From Agromyces aurantiacus (GTDB taxonomy: Bacteria > Actinomycetota > Actinomycetes > Actinomycetales > Microbacteriaceae), in NCBI RefSeq assembly GCF_016907355.1, contig NZ_JAFBBW010000001.1, forward strand, positions 124,001 through 188,000: a stretch of DNA of 64,000 nt. Reading direction: 5' to 3'. A model generated the notes under the pieces. The model had not been told where the DNA came from, did not search any database, and worked only from the letters and a program-made list of their open reading frames with translations. The position numbers and the translations under genes are program-made. Every line of letters starts with the position of its first letter. Within the stretch, counting starts at the first letter, position 1. Shown piece by piece: positions 20,643-28,492 of this stretch.

Positions 20643-21785
20643 TCAACCAGCGGCGGTCGACGCGGTCACGGTGAACTTCGGGTTCCGCGCGATCTGCCGC
20701 GTGGGCCCGACGGTGCGTTCGAGCAGGGGCCGGTAGCGGAGGTGGGAGTTCCAGACGCACCACAGCTCGCCGCCCGGTGCGAGCACGCGCGCGGCCTCGG
20801 CGAAGAGGTGCTCGGCGATGCCGGTGTGCAGGGCGGCGTCGGAGTGGAACGGCGGGTTCAGCACCACGAGCCGTTCGCTGCGGTCGGGCAGGTGCTCGAG
20901 GCCGTCGGCCCGCGTCACCTGCACGCGGTCGGCCACGCCGTTCGCCGCGGCGGTCAGGCGGGCGGATGCCGCGGCCGCGGCGCTCCGGTCCGACGCGCGC
21001 ACGACGAGCCCGGGTCGCCGGCGCGCGAGCCACGCCGCGACGACACCCGATCCGCACGCGAGATCGACGGCGGTCGCGGCATCCCGCGCCGCCTCGTCGA
21101 GCACGCCGAGCAGGAACCGCGTGCCGATGTCGACGGTCGTGCCCGCGAACACGCCGCCATACGCGACCACCTCGAGCCCGAGCTCCTCGTCGTACCCCCG
21201 TGCCGGTCGAGGAGCGCCCTCCGGGCGCGTCTCGGGACCCCTCCGAACCCCGGACGCCACCAGCACGCGCGACTTCTGCCGCGCGTGCGTCACGTCGACC
21301 CGGTCGAACCACCGGCCGAGCACGTCGTTCATCGCGAGCGACATGTGCTTGATGCGTCCGCCCGCGAAGACGCGAACGTCGGGCGCGGCATGCTCGGCCA
21401 CGAGGTCCGCGACCTCGTCGAGCCGGTCGAGCGCGCGAGGCAGGCGCATGAGCACGACCCGGGCGCCCTCGACGAGGGCAGGGTCGAACGGCATGCTGTG
21501 CGGCCGGCGTTCCTCCGGCACTCCGAGCCGGGCCGCGTTCTCGGCGAGCGCCCGTTCGCCCGTGATCGCGTCCTGGTGCACGCGCACCTCGCGAGCGCCG
21601 GCGTCGACCGCGCCCAGGGCGAGCGCGCCGTAGGCGTCGTCGACCACGACCACCTCGCGCGGCGAGGTCGCCTCGGCGAGCGCGGACGAGGCCTCGTCGA
21701 GGATCAGCCGGTCCGCGGCGTCCGAGGCCGCGAGTCCGGGCGCTTCGAGGTCGGGATGGCGACGCAGCGCGTCGAAGTCGATCAC
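20643..21785 (-). CDS. RsmC-like methyltransferase (class I SAM)
   Basis: The 380-residue protein has two related halves: a degenerate N-terminal domain and a catalytic C-terminal domain with SAM motif AVDLACGSGVVAAWLA (about 245-260) and NPPF (about 315), the N/D-PP-Y/F motif of base-amino methyltransferases. This layout matches RsmC/RlmG, which methylate guanines of rRNA; the exact target is inferred. The GTG at 21785 overlaps the preceding stop as GTGA, so it is coupled to the 129-residue gene upstream. It lies 8 bp before the cyclase-domain gene in the same direction. Confidence 0.85.
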   Translation of the reverse strand: MIDFDALRRHPDLEAPGLAASDAADRLILDEASSALAEATSPREVVVVDDAYGALALGAVDAGAREVRVHQDAITGERALAENAARLGVPEERRPHSMPFDPALVEGARVVLMRLPRALDRLDEVADLVAEHAAPDVRVFAGGRIKHMSLAMNDVLGRWFDRVDVTHARQKSRVLVASGVRRGPETRPEGAPRPARGYDEELGLEVVAYGGVFAGTTVDIGTRFLLGVLDEAARDAATAVDLACGSGVVAAWLARRRPGLVVRASDRSAAAAASARLTAAANGVADRVQVTRADGLEHLPDRSERLVVLNPPFHSDAALHTGIAEHLFAEAARVLAPGGELWCVWNSHLRYRPLLERTVGPTRQIARNPKFTVTASTAAG

Positions 21786-22171
21786 CGCCGGCCGTCTTCG
21801 CGGTGGGGCTCGTCGGGCGCCGGCTCCATGATCGGCCGGGTCGTGGGCACGTCGCGCAGGGTCTCGCTGCGGGGGTACGCCGAGGCGGGCGCCGGGCCCG
21901 TCTCGCGTGCGGGTCGCGTGGGAGACGGCGGCACGACCCGGCGGACCTGCCGCGATCCGGGGGACCCGCCGGGCGGCGTCAGCTCGCCGATGAACTCCGT
22001 CCACTCGGAGCGCTCGAACCGCTGCTCCCGCCCGCCGATCAGGACGGTCCATCCCCCGGCGTCCTCGGCGAGGCGACGACCGCGGCGCACGTCGGCCGCC
22101 CAGCCGTGCTCGACCGCGCGCCACCGCACGAGCTGCACGCCGTGGCCCCGAACCAGTCGAACTCGTCCCAT
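21782..22171 (-). CDS. Small hypothetical protein coupled to the RsmC-like gene
   Basis: The 129-residue protein has an ordered N-terminal half (MGRVRLVRGHGVQLVRWRAV, then WTVLIGGREQRFERSEW) and a Pro/Arg-rich tail. I do not recognise a family. It looks genuine because its stop overlaps the next GTG and its N-terminal half reads as alternating beta strands. It lies upstream of the methyltransferase and regulator in one probable operon. Confidence 0.65.
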   Translation of the reverse strand: MGRVRLVRGHGVQLVRWRAVEHGWAADVRRGRRLAEDAGGWTVLIGGREQRFERSEWTEFIGELTPPGGSPGSRQVRRVVPPSPTRPARETGPAPASAYPRSETLRDVPTTRPIMEPAPDEPHREDGRR

Positions 22172-22250
22172 GCCCCCATTCTCGCGCGACGCGGCGTGAA
22201 GGGCGCGCTCGCGCCCGCGTCAAGCCCATGCGGCGCCCAGACCCGTTTGC

Positions 22251-22256
22251 TACCCT
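22251..22256 (+). promoter_or_regulatory. -10 box TACCCT, near-leaderless
   Basis: TACCCT lies 8 nt before the ATG of the secreted protein at 22265, leaving almost no leader. Confidence 0.5.
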
Positions 22257-22264
22257 CGCCCCCG

Positions 22265-22984
22265 ATGCGACACCAGGCGCACCCCCTCGGTGAGCGCCGC
22301 GCGGCGATCCGTTCGACCGCACGGCGCTCCGCTCGTGCACCCCGTCGGCGCAGCGTCGCGGCCCTCGCCGCCACCGCGGCCGTCGGGAGCCTGCTCGCGA
22401 CGATCGCGCTCGCGCCGCTGCCCCGCCCCTCGGTCGCCGTCGCCGACCAGGCCGCGGCGGCGCTCTCGCCGTTCTCCGGCGCGGTGCAGCAGGTCGAGGT
22501 GCCCGGTGACATCGCGCCGGCCGGCGTCTCCACCGAGGACTACTCGGCCGCGACCGGGCCCGACACGCTCGTGGCATCCGGCACCAACTACGACTGGGCG
22601 AAGCTCGTGCTCGTGTTCGGCGGCTGGCCGCTCACCGACGAGAACGTGACCCTCATGGTGCAGTGGATGCGCGAGGAGAACGGCCCCGACAACTGGTGGA
22701 ACCGCAACAACCCCATGAACAACGGGTACGGCTCGGGCGGCGGCAGCGGGCTCGGCAGCTACGCGACCCTCGTCGACGCCGCGCGGTACGCCGCCGACAA
22801 CCTCAAGAAGCGCTCGTTCTACGTCGACATCGTCGCCGGGCTCGAGGCGGGCACCTCGGCGGCGACGACCGCGCAGGCGATCTGGGCGTCGCCCTGGGCG
22901 TCGAGCCACTACGGCTACGGCACGTGGTGGTCGACCTCGCCCGTGCCGGTCGTGACGGCGCCGGCGTCGGCGTGGGGTCGTTGA
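22265..22984 (+). CDS. Secreted protein of unknown function, lysozyme-like style
   Basis: The 239-residue protein has a long basic N-terminus, a hydrophobic segment (about residues 38-62) and an Ala-rich cleavage region, so it is exported or anchored. The mature part holds LVFGGWPLTDENVTLMVQWM, WWNRNNPMNN and DAARYAADNLKKRSFYVDIV, a pattern seen in some phage-tail or glucosaminidase-like proteins where Glu-Glu-Asn before WWN could be catalytic. I cannot assign it firmly. No ribosome site is seen and a TACCCT box is 8 nt upstream, suggesting leaderless translation. Confidence 0.75.
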   Translation: MRHQAHPLGERRAAIRSTARRSARAPRRRSVAALAATAAVGSLLATIALAPLPRPSVAVADQAAAALSPFSGAVQQVEVPGDIAPAGVSTEDYSAATGPDTLVASGTNYDWAKLVLVFGGWPLTDENVTLMVQWMREENGPDNWWNRNNPMNNGYGSGGGSGLGSYATLVDAARYAADNLKKRSFYVDIVAGLEAGTSAATTAQAIWASPWASSHYGYGTWWSTSPVPVVTAPASAWGR

Positions 22985-23005
22985 TCCGGGCCGCCAGGCG
23001 CGCCG

Positions 23006-23023
23006 CATAGACTGTCATCTATG
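23006..23023. promoter_or_regulatory. ArsR-type operator overlapping promoter and start codon
   Basis: CATAGA-N6-TCTATG spans 23006-23023. It overlaps the -10 TAGACT (23008-23013) and the ATG at 23021. The same half-sites and spacing recur at 23977-23996 before arsC, so the fusion regulator probably controls both. Confidence 0.75.
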
Positions 23024-23914
23024 GGCAAGGGCGGGGCGGATGGCGCAGCCGGCAGCCTCGCGGTGATCGCCGACCCGACGCGGGCGCGCATGCTGGCACT
23101 CATCCTCGCGAGCCCCGACGGCCGTGCGACGGTCACCGCGCTGGCCGATGAACTGGGACTCCGGCAACCGACCGTCTCGCACCACGCCAAGGCGCTGCAC
23201 GACCAGGGCGTGCTCGAGCGGACACCCGATGGGCGCCGGGCATGGTATTCGGTCGCACCCTCCGAGCTCGAGCGCGTGCGGGGAGTGCTCGGCGAGCCCG
23301 CCGCCGCGCCGCCCGACGACGTCGTCGTGGACCGCATCGTCGACGACCTCGCCCAGCGCTTCGCGGGCACGTTCGGTCGCGAGACCGTCGAACGGTACGT
23401 GCGCGAGAGCCTCGACCTCGTGTCCGGGCACGCCGCGGGTTCCCCGCGACTGGCCTCGCGCACCGCCGGCTTCGCCGCCGACCGCCTCTCGGCGCTCGCC
23501 TCGCAGCGAGCCGAGACGGACGCGACCCCCGAGGTGCTCTTCGTGTGCGTGCAGAACGCCGGGCGGTCGCAGATGGCGGCGGCGATCCTGCGCCATCTCG
23601 CGGGCGGCCGGGTGCACGTGCGGACGGCCGGGTCGGAGCCGGCGGGCGAGGTGAGTCCCGCCATCCTGAGCGCGCTCGACGAGATCGGCGTGCCGGTCGG
23701 CGGGGAGTTCCCGAAGCCACTGACCGACGAGGTCGTGCGCGCCGCCGACGTGGTGATCACGATGGGCTGCGGCGACGCCTGCCCCGTCTACCCGGGGAAG
23801 CGGTACCTCGACTGGGAGCTCGACGACCCTGTCGGGCAGCCGACGACGCGGGTGCGCGACATCCGCGATGACATCGACCGGCGTGTGAGGGGACTGCTCG
23901 CGGAGCTGACGTGA
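23021..23914 (+). CDS. ArsR regulator-arsenate reductase fusion
   Basis: The 297-residue protein joins three parts. Residues 1-85 form an ArsR winged helix (LGLRQPTVSHHAKALHDQGV is the recognition helix). Residues about 95-155 form a three-helix dimerisation segment like that of actinobacterial ArsC proteins. Residues 168-297 form a low-molecular-weight-phosphatase-type arsenate reductase with P-loop CVQNAGRSQ and GCGDACPVYPGKRYLDW. The regulator part has no cysteine, so it has no standard As(III) site; sensing may run through the reductase domain. Translation looks leaderless (TAGACT 7 nt before ATG) within its own operator. It is separated from arsC by 112 bp holding a second operator copy. 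Confidence 0.9.
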   Translation: MGKGGADGAAGSLAVIADPTRARMLALILASPDGRATVTALADELGLRQPTVSHHAKALHDQGVLERTPDGRRAWYSVAPSELERVRGVLGEPAAAPPDDVVVDRIVDDLAQRFAGTFGRETVERYVRESLDLVSGHAAGSPRLASRTAGFAADRLSALASQRAETDATPEVLFVCVQNAGRSQMAAAILRHLAGGRVHVRTAGSEPAGEVSPAILSALDEIGVPVGGEFPKPLTDEVVRAADVVITMGCGDACPVYPGKRYLDWELDDPVGQPTTRVRDIRDDIDRRVRGLLAELT

Positions 23915-23971
23915 AGCCCCACGGACGGCGCGCGCGGTGAACGCGGGATGAACTCCGCGACATCCGCTTGG

Positions 23972-24001
23972 TCAATGCATAGATGCTGATCTATGCTTTG
24001 A
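23972..24001. promoter_or_regulatory. ArsR-type operator before arsC
   Basis: Thirteen-bp arms with one mismatch (core GCATAGAT) flank GCTG. The inner CATAGA-N6-TCTATG equals the operator at 23006-23023. It lies 25 bp before the arsC start. Confidence 0.8.
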
Positions 24002-24026
24002 GGCGTACCAGCCAGAGAGGTCGCCC

Positions 24027-24443
24027 ATGTCCGAGAAGCCCACCGTCCTGTTCGTCTGCGTGCACAACGCCGGCCGCTCCCAGATGGCCGCCGGCTACCT
24101 GCGCGAGCTCGGCGGCGACCGCGTCGAGGTGCTCTCCGCCGGGTCCGCGCCGAAGGACGAGATCAACCCCGTCGCCGTCGACGCCATGGCCGAGGAGGGC
24201 ATCGACATCGCCGGCAACACGCCGAAGGTGCTGACAACCGAGGCCGTGAAGGACTCCGACGTCGTCATCACGATGGGCTGCGGCGATGCCTGCCCGATCT
24301 TCCCCGGCAAGCGCTACGAGGACTGGGAGCTCGACGACCCGGCCGGCCAGGGCATCGAGGCGGTCCGCCCCATCCGCGACGAGATCCGCCGCCGTGTCGA
24401 GGAGCTGCTCGGCGAGATCCTGCCCGCCGAGCCGCGGGCATGA
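24027..24443 (+). CDS. arsC: Arsenate reductase, low-molecular-weight phosphatase type
   Basis: The 138-residue protein is a compact ArsC with the catalytic loop CVHNAGRSQ (Cys at residue 11, Arg six on) and the distal pair GCGDACPIFPGKRY. Such enzymes reduce arsenate to arsenite using mycothiol/mycoredoxin or thioredoxin in actinobacteria. It is controlled by the operator at 23972 and overlaps the next ArsC gene by ATGA at 24440. Confidence 0.93.
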   Translation: MSEKPTVLFVCVHNAGRSQMAAGYLRELGGDRVEVLSAGSAPKDEINPVAVDAMAEEGIDIAGNTPKVLTTEAVKDSDVVITMGCGDACPIFPGKRYEDWELDDPAGQGIEAVRPIRDEIRRRVEELLGEILPAEPRA

Positions 24444-25102
24444 GCACGCGAGACGGGCAGCTCGCCCTCGACGACCCGCACCAGGTGCTTCACCGCAGCG
24501 CCGAGCACCTCGCCGCGCGCTTCGACGGCATCGTCAACGCCGAGACTGTCGAACGGGTCGTCTTCGAGTCCTACGCCGCGCTGTTGCGCACGGCGAGGAT
24601 CACCGTGCACCTGCCGAGCCTCGCCGCCCGGTTCGCGAACGAACGACTCACCGCGCTCGCCCAGGCGAAGGGGGTCATCCCCAAGGCCGTGCCCGAAGTG
24701 CTCTTCGTGTGCGTCCAGAACTCCGGCCGGTCGCAGATGGCGGCCGCGCTCATGCGCGAGCTCGGCGCAGGCCGCGTGCACGTGCGCTCGGCCGGGTCGG
24801 AGCCTGGCGGAGACATCCTGCCTGCGGTCGTCTCGGCGATGGCCGAGCAGGGCATCGACCTCGGCGAGGAGTTCCCGAAGCCGCTCACTGACGACGTCGT
24901 GCGCGCCGCCGACGCCGTCGTCACCATGGGCTGCGGCGATGCCTGCCCGGTCTACCCGGGCAAGCGCTACCTCGACTGGCACCTCCACGACCCGGCCGAG
25001 CTCGACCTCGACGGCGTCCGTCGCGTGCGCGACGAGATCCGCTCGCACGTCGAGCGGTTGCTCGCTGACATCCTGCCGACCGCCTCGGAGGACCGGGCAT
25101 GA
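24440..25102 (+). CDS. arsC: Arsenate reductase with N-terminal three-helix bundle
   Basis: The 220-residue protein has an N-terminal three-helix segment (residues about 10-75, with HRSAEHLAARFDGIVNAETV) before an ArsC domain with P-loop CVQNSGRSQ and GCGDACPVYPGKRYLDW. The same helical segment is inside the ArsR-ArsC fusion 1.4 kb upstream, so the two are paralogues differing by the regulator domain. It is coupled to the preceding arsC by ATGA. Its own stop overlaps another ATG that opens a 10-codon frame (25099-25131), perhaps a vestige. Confidence 0.9.
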   Translation: MSTRDGQLALDDPHQVLHRSAEHLAARFDGIVNAETVERVVFESYAALLRTARITVHLPSLAARFANERLTALAQAKGVIPKAVPEVLFVCVQNSGRSQMAAALMRELGAGRVHVRSAGSEPGGDILPAVVSAMAEQGIDLGEEFPKPLTDDVVRAADAVVTMGCGDACPVYPGKRYLDWHLHDPAELDLDGVRRVRDEIRSHVERLLADILPTASEDRA

Positions 25103-25150
25103 GCGTCGAGATGTCCGCGTCGCCGCGGTGAGCCGAACCCGGCTACGCGG

Positions 25151-26914
25151 TCAGGCGCGCTGTGGGATCGACTCGGACAGGGCCGCAAGTCGGGCCACCC
25201 CTACGGGCTCCTCAGCCAGCAGCGGCACGATCGCGACCCGTTCGGCCTCGCGGCGCACGCGCTCGATCTGATCGAGCTCGTTCCTCGCCCGGCGGCGCAG
25301 GAACGGCGATGCGGGCTCGGCGGCGGCGATCGAGCCGTCGACGACCCACGCCCAGGGCTCGATCCCCGCGCGGCGGAGGTCGGCCGCGAGCTCCTCGGCT
25401 TCGAGGACGGGGGTGGTCTCGGCGAGCGTGACGAGGATCACCTTGGTCAGCGCCGGGTCCTGCAGTCGCATGAGCGGCGTGACGAACCCGGCGCCGTCGC
25501 CCATCTGCCGGGTGACCTCGCGGTGGTACGAACCGGTCGCGTCCAGGAGCAGCAGCGTGTGGCCCGTCGGCGCGGTGTCGATCACGACGAACCTGCGGCG
25601 CGATTCCGAGATCGCGCGCGAGAACTCGTGGAAGACGGCGACCTCGTCGTTGCACGGCGACATCAGGTCCTCGGCCAGGGCGGCGCGTTCCTCGTCGTCG
25701 AGCCCCTTGCCCTTGGCGGCCATGACGCGCTCCCGGTACGCCCGGATCGCCGCTCCCGGATCGATCCGGGAGACCGTGAGGTTGTCGAGCCCGCCGCCGT
25801 CGAGGGTCTGCGCCAGGTGCGCCGCAGGGTCGGTCGTGGTGAGGAGCACCTCGTGCCCGCGCAGCGCCAGCCGGACGGCCACCGCCGCCGCGACCGTGGT
25901 CTTGCCCACACCCCCCTTGCCCATGCACATCACGAGCCCGCGCCCGTCGCGTTCGATCTCGTCGATCAACGCCGAGAGCCCGGCGCCGTCGAGCGGAACG
26001 TCGCCCGGATCGCGCTCGCCCGCGGGAACCGGCGCCGCCGGCGAGAAGAGCGCGCGCACCTGATCGACCCCGACCACGTTCTCGGGGCGGAGGTCGACCA
26101 CGTCCCTCGGCAGCGCCGAGACCCGCGGGGGCATCGCCGCGAGCGCCGCGGCCTCGCGGCGTCGTACGGCCGCCGTGAGCGGCTCTGTGCCGGCCGAATC
26201 GGGCAGCACGCCGTTGACGACCACGTACCCCTCGGGCATGCCGATCTCGGCCAGCTCGGCGTACGTGCGCTCGAGCTCGTCCAAGGCCGAGCGCTGGGCG
26301 CGCGTGACGAGCACGAGCCTGGTGCGGCTCGGGTCGGTGAGTGCCTGCACCGCGTTCGCGTAGGTGGCCTTGTGGCGCTCGAGGCCCGAGAGCGGGCCGA
26401 GGCACGAGGCGTCCCCTCCGGCGGTGAGGAACTCGCTCCACGACCCCGGCAGTTGCAGCAGGCGGACGGTGTGACCGGTCGGTGCGGTGTCGAAGATCAC
26501 GTGGTCGTACCCGCGGGAGGCCGCGCCACCCGTGAGCAGCTCGGTGAACTCGTCGAACGAGGCGATCTCGGTCGTGCACGAGCCGGAGAGGCTCTCGGTC
26601 ACGCCCTCGATCTCCTCGGCCGGAAGGGTGCCCCGGAGCGGACCGATGATCCGCTCACGGTACGCGTCGGCAGCAGCCTCGGGATCGATCTCCAGCGCGG
26701 ACAGGCCAGGCACCGACGGGATCGGCGTGATCGCGTTGCCCACCGTGAGGCCGAAGACCTGGCCGATGTTCGACGCCGGATCGGTGCTCACGAGCAGGAC
26801 TCGCCTGCCGGCATCGGCCAGCCGGACGGCGCTCGCGCAGGCCACGGACGTCTTGCCGACCCCGCCCTTGCCCGTGAAGAACAGGAAGCGCGGGAGGTCG
26901 TCGAGGAACTTCAT
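25151..26914 (-). CDS. arsA: Arsenical pump-driving ATPase ArsA (duplicated halves)
   Basis: The 587-residue protein has two homologous ATPase halves, each with GKGGVGKT (near residues 15 and 347) and the DTAPTGHT switch motif. Metalloid-site cysteines appear in both halves as SGSCTTE and MSPCNDE, with a further DASC. ArsA classically energises the ArsB arsenite channel and receives arsenite from ArsD. No arsB, acr3 or arsD is in this window. The ATG at 26914 has GGAG 7 nt upstream. It follows the ArsO-like gene in the same direction with a stem-loop between, and is convergent with the arsC genes. Confidence 0.93.
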   Translation of the reverse strand: MKFLDDLPRFLFFTGKGGVGKTSVACASAVRLADAGRRVLLVSTDPASNIGQVFGLTVGNAITPIPSVPGLSALEIDPEAAADAYRERIIGPLRGTLPAEEIEGVTESLSGSCTTEIASFDEFTELLTGGAASRGYDHVIFDTAPTGHTVRLLQLPGSWSEFLTAGGDASCLGPLSGLERHKATYANAVQALTDPSRTRLVLVTRAQRSALDELERTYAELAEIGMPEGYVVVNGVLPDSAGTEPLTAAVRRREAAALAAMPPRVSALPRDVVDLRPENVVGVDQVRALFSPAAPVPAGERDPGDVPLDGAGLSALIDEIERDGRGLVMCMGKGGVGKTTVAAAVAVRLALRGHEVLLTTTDPAAHLAQTLDGGGLDNLTVSRIDPGAAIRAYRERVMAAKGKGLDDEERAALAEDLMSPCNDEVAVFHEFSRAISESRRRFVVIDTAPTGHTLLLLDATGSYHREVTRQMGDGAGFVTPLMRLQDPALTKVILVTLAETTPVLEAEELAADLRRAGIEPWAWVVDGSIAAAEPASPFLRRRARNELDQIERVRREAERVAIVPLLAEEPVGVARLAALSESIPQRA

Positions 26915-26982
26915 GCGATTCTCCGTGGTCGGATCGGCGGTGCGCGGGGAGGCCTGCTCATCGTCGCGCCGTCGCGACGCGG

Positions 26983-27007
26983 CGCCGGGTACTTTGGTCA
27001 CCCGGCG
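26983..27007. terminator. Intercistronic stem-loop between arsO-like and arsA
   Basis: Eight-bp perfect arms (CGCCGGGT and complement) with a 9-nt loop lie in the 106-bp gap. It may attenuate read-through or stabilise an mRNA end. Confidence 0.45.
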
Positions 27008-27020
27008 AGGGGCCGACAGC

Positions 27021-28391
27021 TCAGCCGCAGCAGCTCGACCGGGGCGCTCCGGATGCCGCGCCGGCGTCGGTCGCACACGAGCCCGCGCTCGCGCCATCCG
27101 CTGCCAGGCTCGTCGAGCACACGCCAGTGGCGGGCAGTACGAGCTCGACGTTGCGCGCCGCCGCGAGATCGCCCGCGATCCAGGCGGCGATCGAGCGGAC
27201 CTGCTCGTACCCGGTCGCGAGCAGGAACGTGGGCGCGCGACCGTAGCTCTTCATGCCGGCGAGGAAGAAGCCCGGCTCGGGGTGCTCGAGCTCGGCGAAG
27301 CCGTGCGGTTCGACCGTGCCGCACGTGTGCACGTTGGGATCGATGAGCGGCGCGAGGCGCCTCGGCGCCTCGACGATCTCGTCGAGCTCGAGCCGGATCT
27401 CGCGCAGCATGCCGAGGTTCGGGCGGAAGCCCGTCGCGTTGACGACGAGGTCGGTCTCGTGCTCGACGAGGTCGTCGCCGCGGAGCCCGTACAGCCTGAC
27501 GCCGTCGTCGGTACGGCCGAGGCGGACGATCTCGAACCGGTCGACGAGTTCGATCCGGCCCGCGCGCACGAGCGCCTCGACGCGGCGGCCGATGGCCGCC
27601 CGGGCCGCCAGCTCGTCGTCGTCCGAGGTGGTGACCCGGACCGCGCTCGCGTTGCGGATGAGCCAGGTGATGCGGGTTCCCGGCTCCTGCTCGGCGAGCT
27701 CGGCGAGGGCGAGGAGCGTGTTCGCCGCCGAGTGCCCGGCGCCCACGACCGTCGTGTGCCGGCCGGCGAAGCGCACGCGTTCACGGCCCAGCACGTCGGG
27801 CAGCGCGTGGCCCACTCGGTCGGCGACCTCGGTGAGCCCGAGCGGGTCGAGTCCCGACGAGGCGAGGCTGTTCGACTGCTCGTACGTGCCCGAGGCGTCG
27901 ATCACCGCACGCGCGGTCGTCTCCTTGATGCCGTCGGCGGAGTGGATGCGGAGCAGGAACGGCGTGGATGCGCGGTTGGCGGTGCGCGTCCGGTCCATTC
28001 CCCGTCGCGTGATCGCCTCGACCGTCACGCCCGTGCGGAGGCGCGACGCGATCGGCTCGAGTGCCGCGAGCGGCTCGAGGTAGCGTTCGACCAGCTCGGT
28101 CCCGGTGGGCAGCACCTCGGGCGACGGCAGCTCCCACCCGGCGGCCTCGAGCAGCCGCTGCGACGCGGGATCGACGAGATGCCTCCACGGAGTGAACAGC
28201 CGGGTGTGCCCCCACCGCCGGATGCTGCTCGCGACCTCGTCGCCGGCCTCGTAGACCACGAAGTCGATGCCGCGCTCGACGAGGTTCGCGGCGGCCGCGA
28301 GCCCGACCGGGCCGGCGCCGACGATGGCCACGGGCAGGGTGTCGAGCCGGCGCTCCTGCAGGCTGCTCATGGTGAGATCGATCAGGGTCAT
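27021..28391 (-). CDS. arsO: ArsO-like NAD(P)/FAD monooxygenase with Cys-rich tail
   Basis: The 456-residue flavoprotein has an N-terminal FAD motif VAIVGAGPVGLAAAANL (about 22-38) and an internal NADPH motif TTVVGAGHSAANTLL (about 218), the layout of flavin monooxygenase-like ArsO proteins found in ars operons, whose reaction is not settled. The last about 35 residues are a Gly/Ala/Ser-rich tail with four cysteines ending in SSCCG, which could hold As(III) or a metal. It is divergent from the second arsR, sharing an operator region, and precedes arsA. The arsenic role is supported by context rather than by unique motifs. Confidence 0.75.
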   Translation of the reverse strand: MTLIDLTMSSLQERRLDTLPVAIVGAGPVGLAAAANLVERGIDFVVYEAGDEVASSIRRWGHTRLFTPWRHLVDPASQRLLEAAGWELPSPEVLPTGTELVERYLEPLAALEPIASRLRTGVTVEAITRRGMDRTRTANRASTPFLLRIHSADGIKETTARAVIDASGTYEQSNSLASSGLDPLGLTEVADRVGHALPDVLGRERVRFAGRHTTVVGAGHSAANTLLALAELAEQEPGTRITWLIRNASAVRVTTSDDDELAARAAIGRRVEALVRAGRIELVDRFEIVRLGRTDDGVRLYGLRGDDLVEHETDLVVNATGFRPNLGMLREIRLELDEIVEAPRRLAPLIDPNVHTCGTVEPHGFAELEHPEPGFFLAGMKSYGRAPTFLLATGYEQVRSIAAWIAGDLAAARNVELVLPATGVCSTSLAADGASAGSCATDAGAASGAPRSSCCG

Positions 28392-28429
28392 GTCGGGCTG
28401 CTCCTTGCGGTTCGGATGCGCATCGATGA

Positions 28430-28463
28430 ACTTCGATATTCAGTGTCGGCACTGTATCGAAGT
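28430..28463. promoter_or_regulatory. ArsR operator region between arsO-like and arsR
   Basis: ACTTCGATA and its exact complement TATCGAAGT flank a 16-nt core that contains a second inverted repeat CAGTG-N4-CACTG. It lies between two divergent genes, 30 bp before the arsR start, in AT-rich sequence typical of ArsR sites. It differs from the CATAGA operators of the arsC side. Confidence 0.7.
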
Positions 28464-28479
28464 TTGTCAATATTCGGGC

Positions 28480-28485
28480 TAGGAT
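28480..28485 (+). promoter_or_regulatory. -10 box TAGGAT of arsR
   Basis: TAGGAT lies 7 nt before the arsR ATG, giving a leaderless or near-leaderless mRNA. Confidence 0.55.
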
Positions 28486-28492
28486 CGTCCGC

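Noticed and set aside
17938..20736. Forward-strand 932-codon frame
   Set aside because: Low-complexity shadow of the cyclase/ATPase gene; no domain is readable.
20635..21312. Upstream extension of the cyclase-domain protein
   Set aside because: The extra frame overlaps the RsmC-like gene, which has clear SAM and NPPF motifs in another frame.
27021..28391. ArsD or arsenite methyltransferase in the arsenic locus
   Set aside because: No ArsD-sized or ArsM-type frame found; the gene between arsR and arsA is a flavoprotein.
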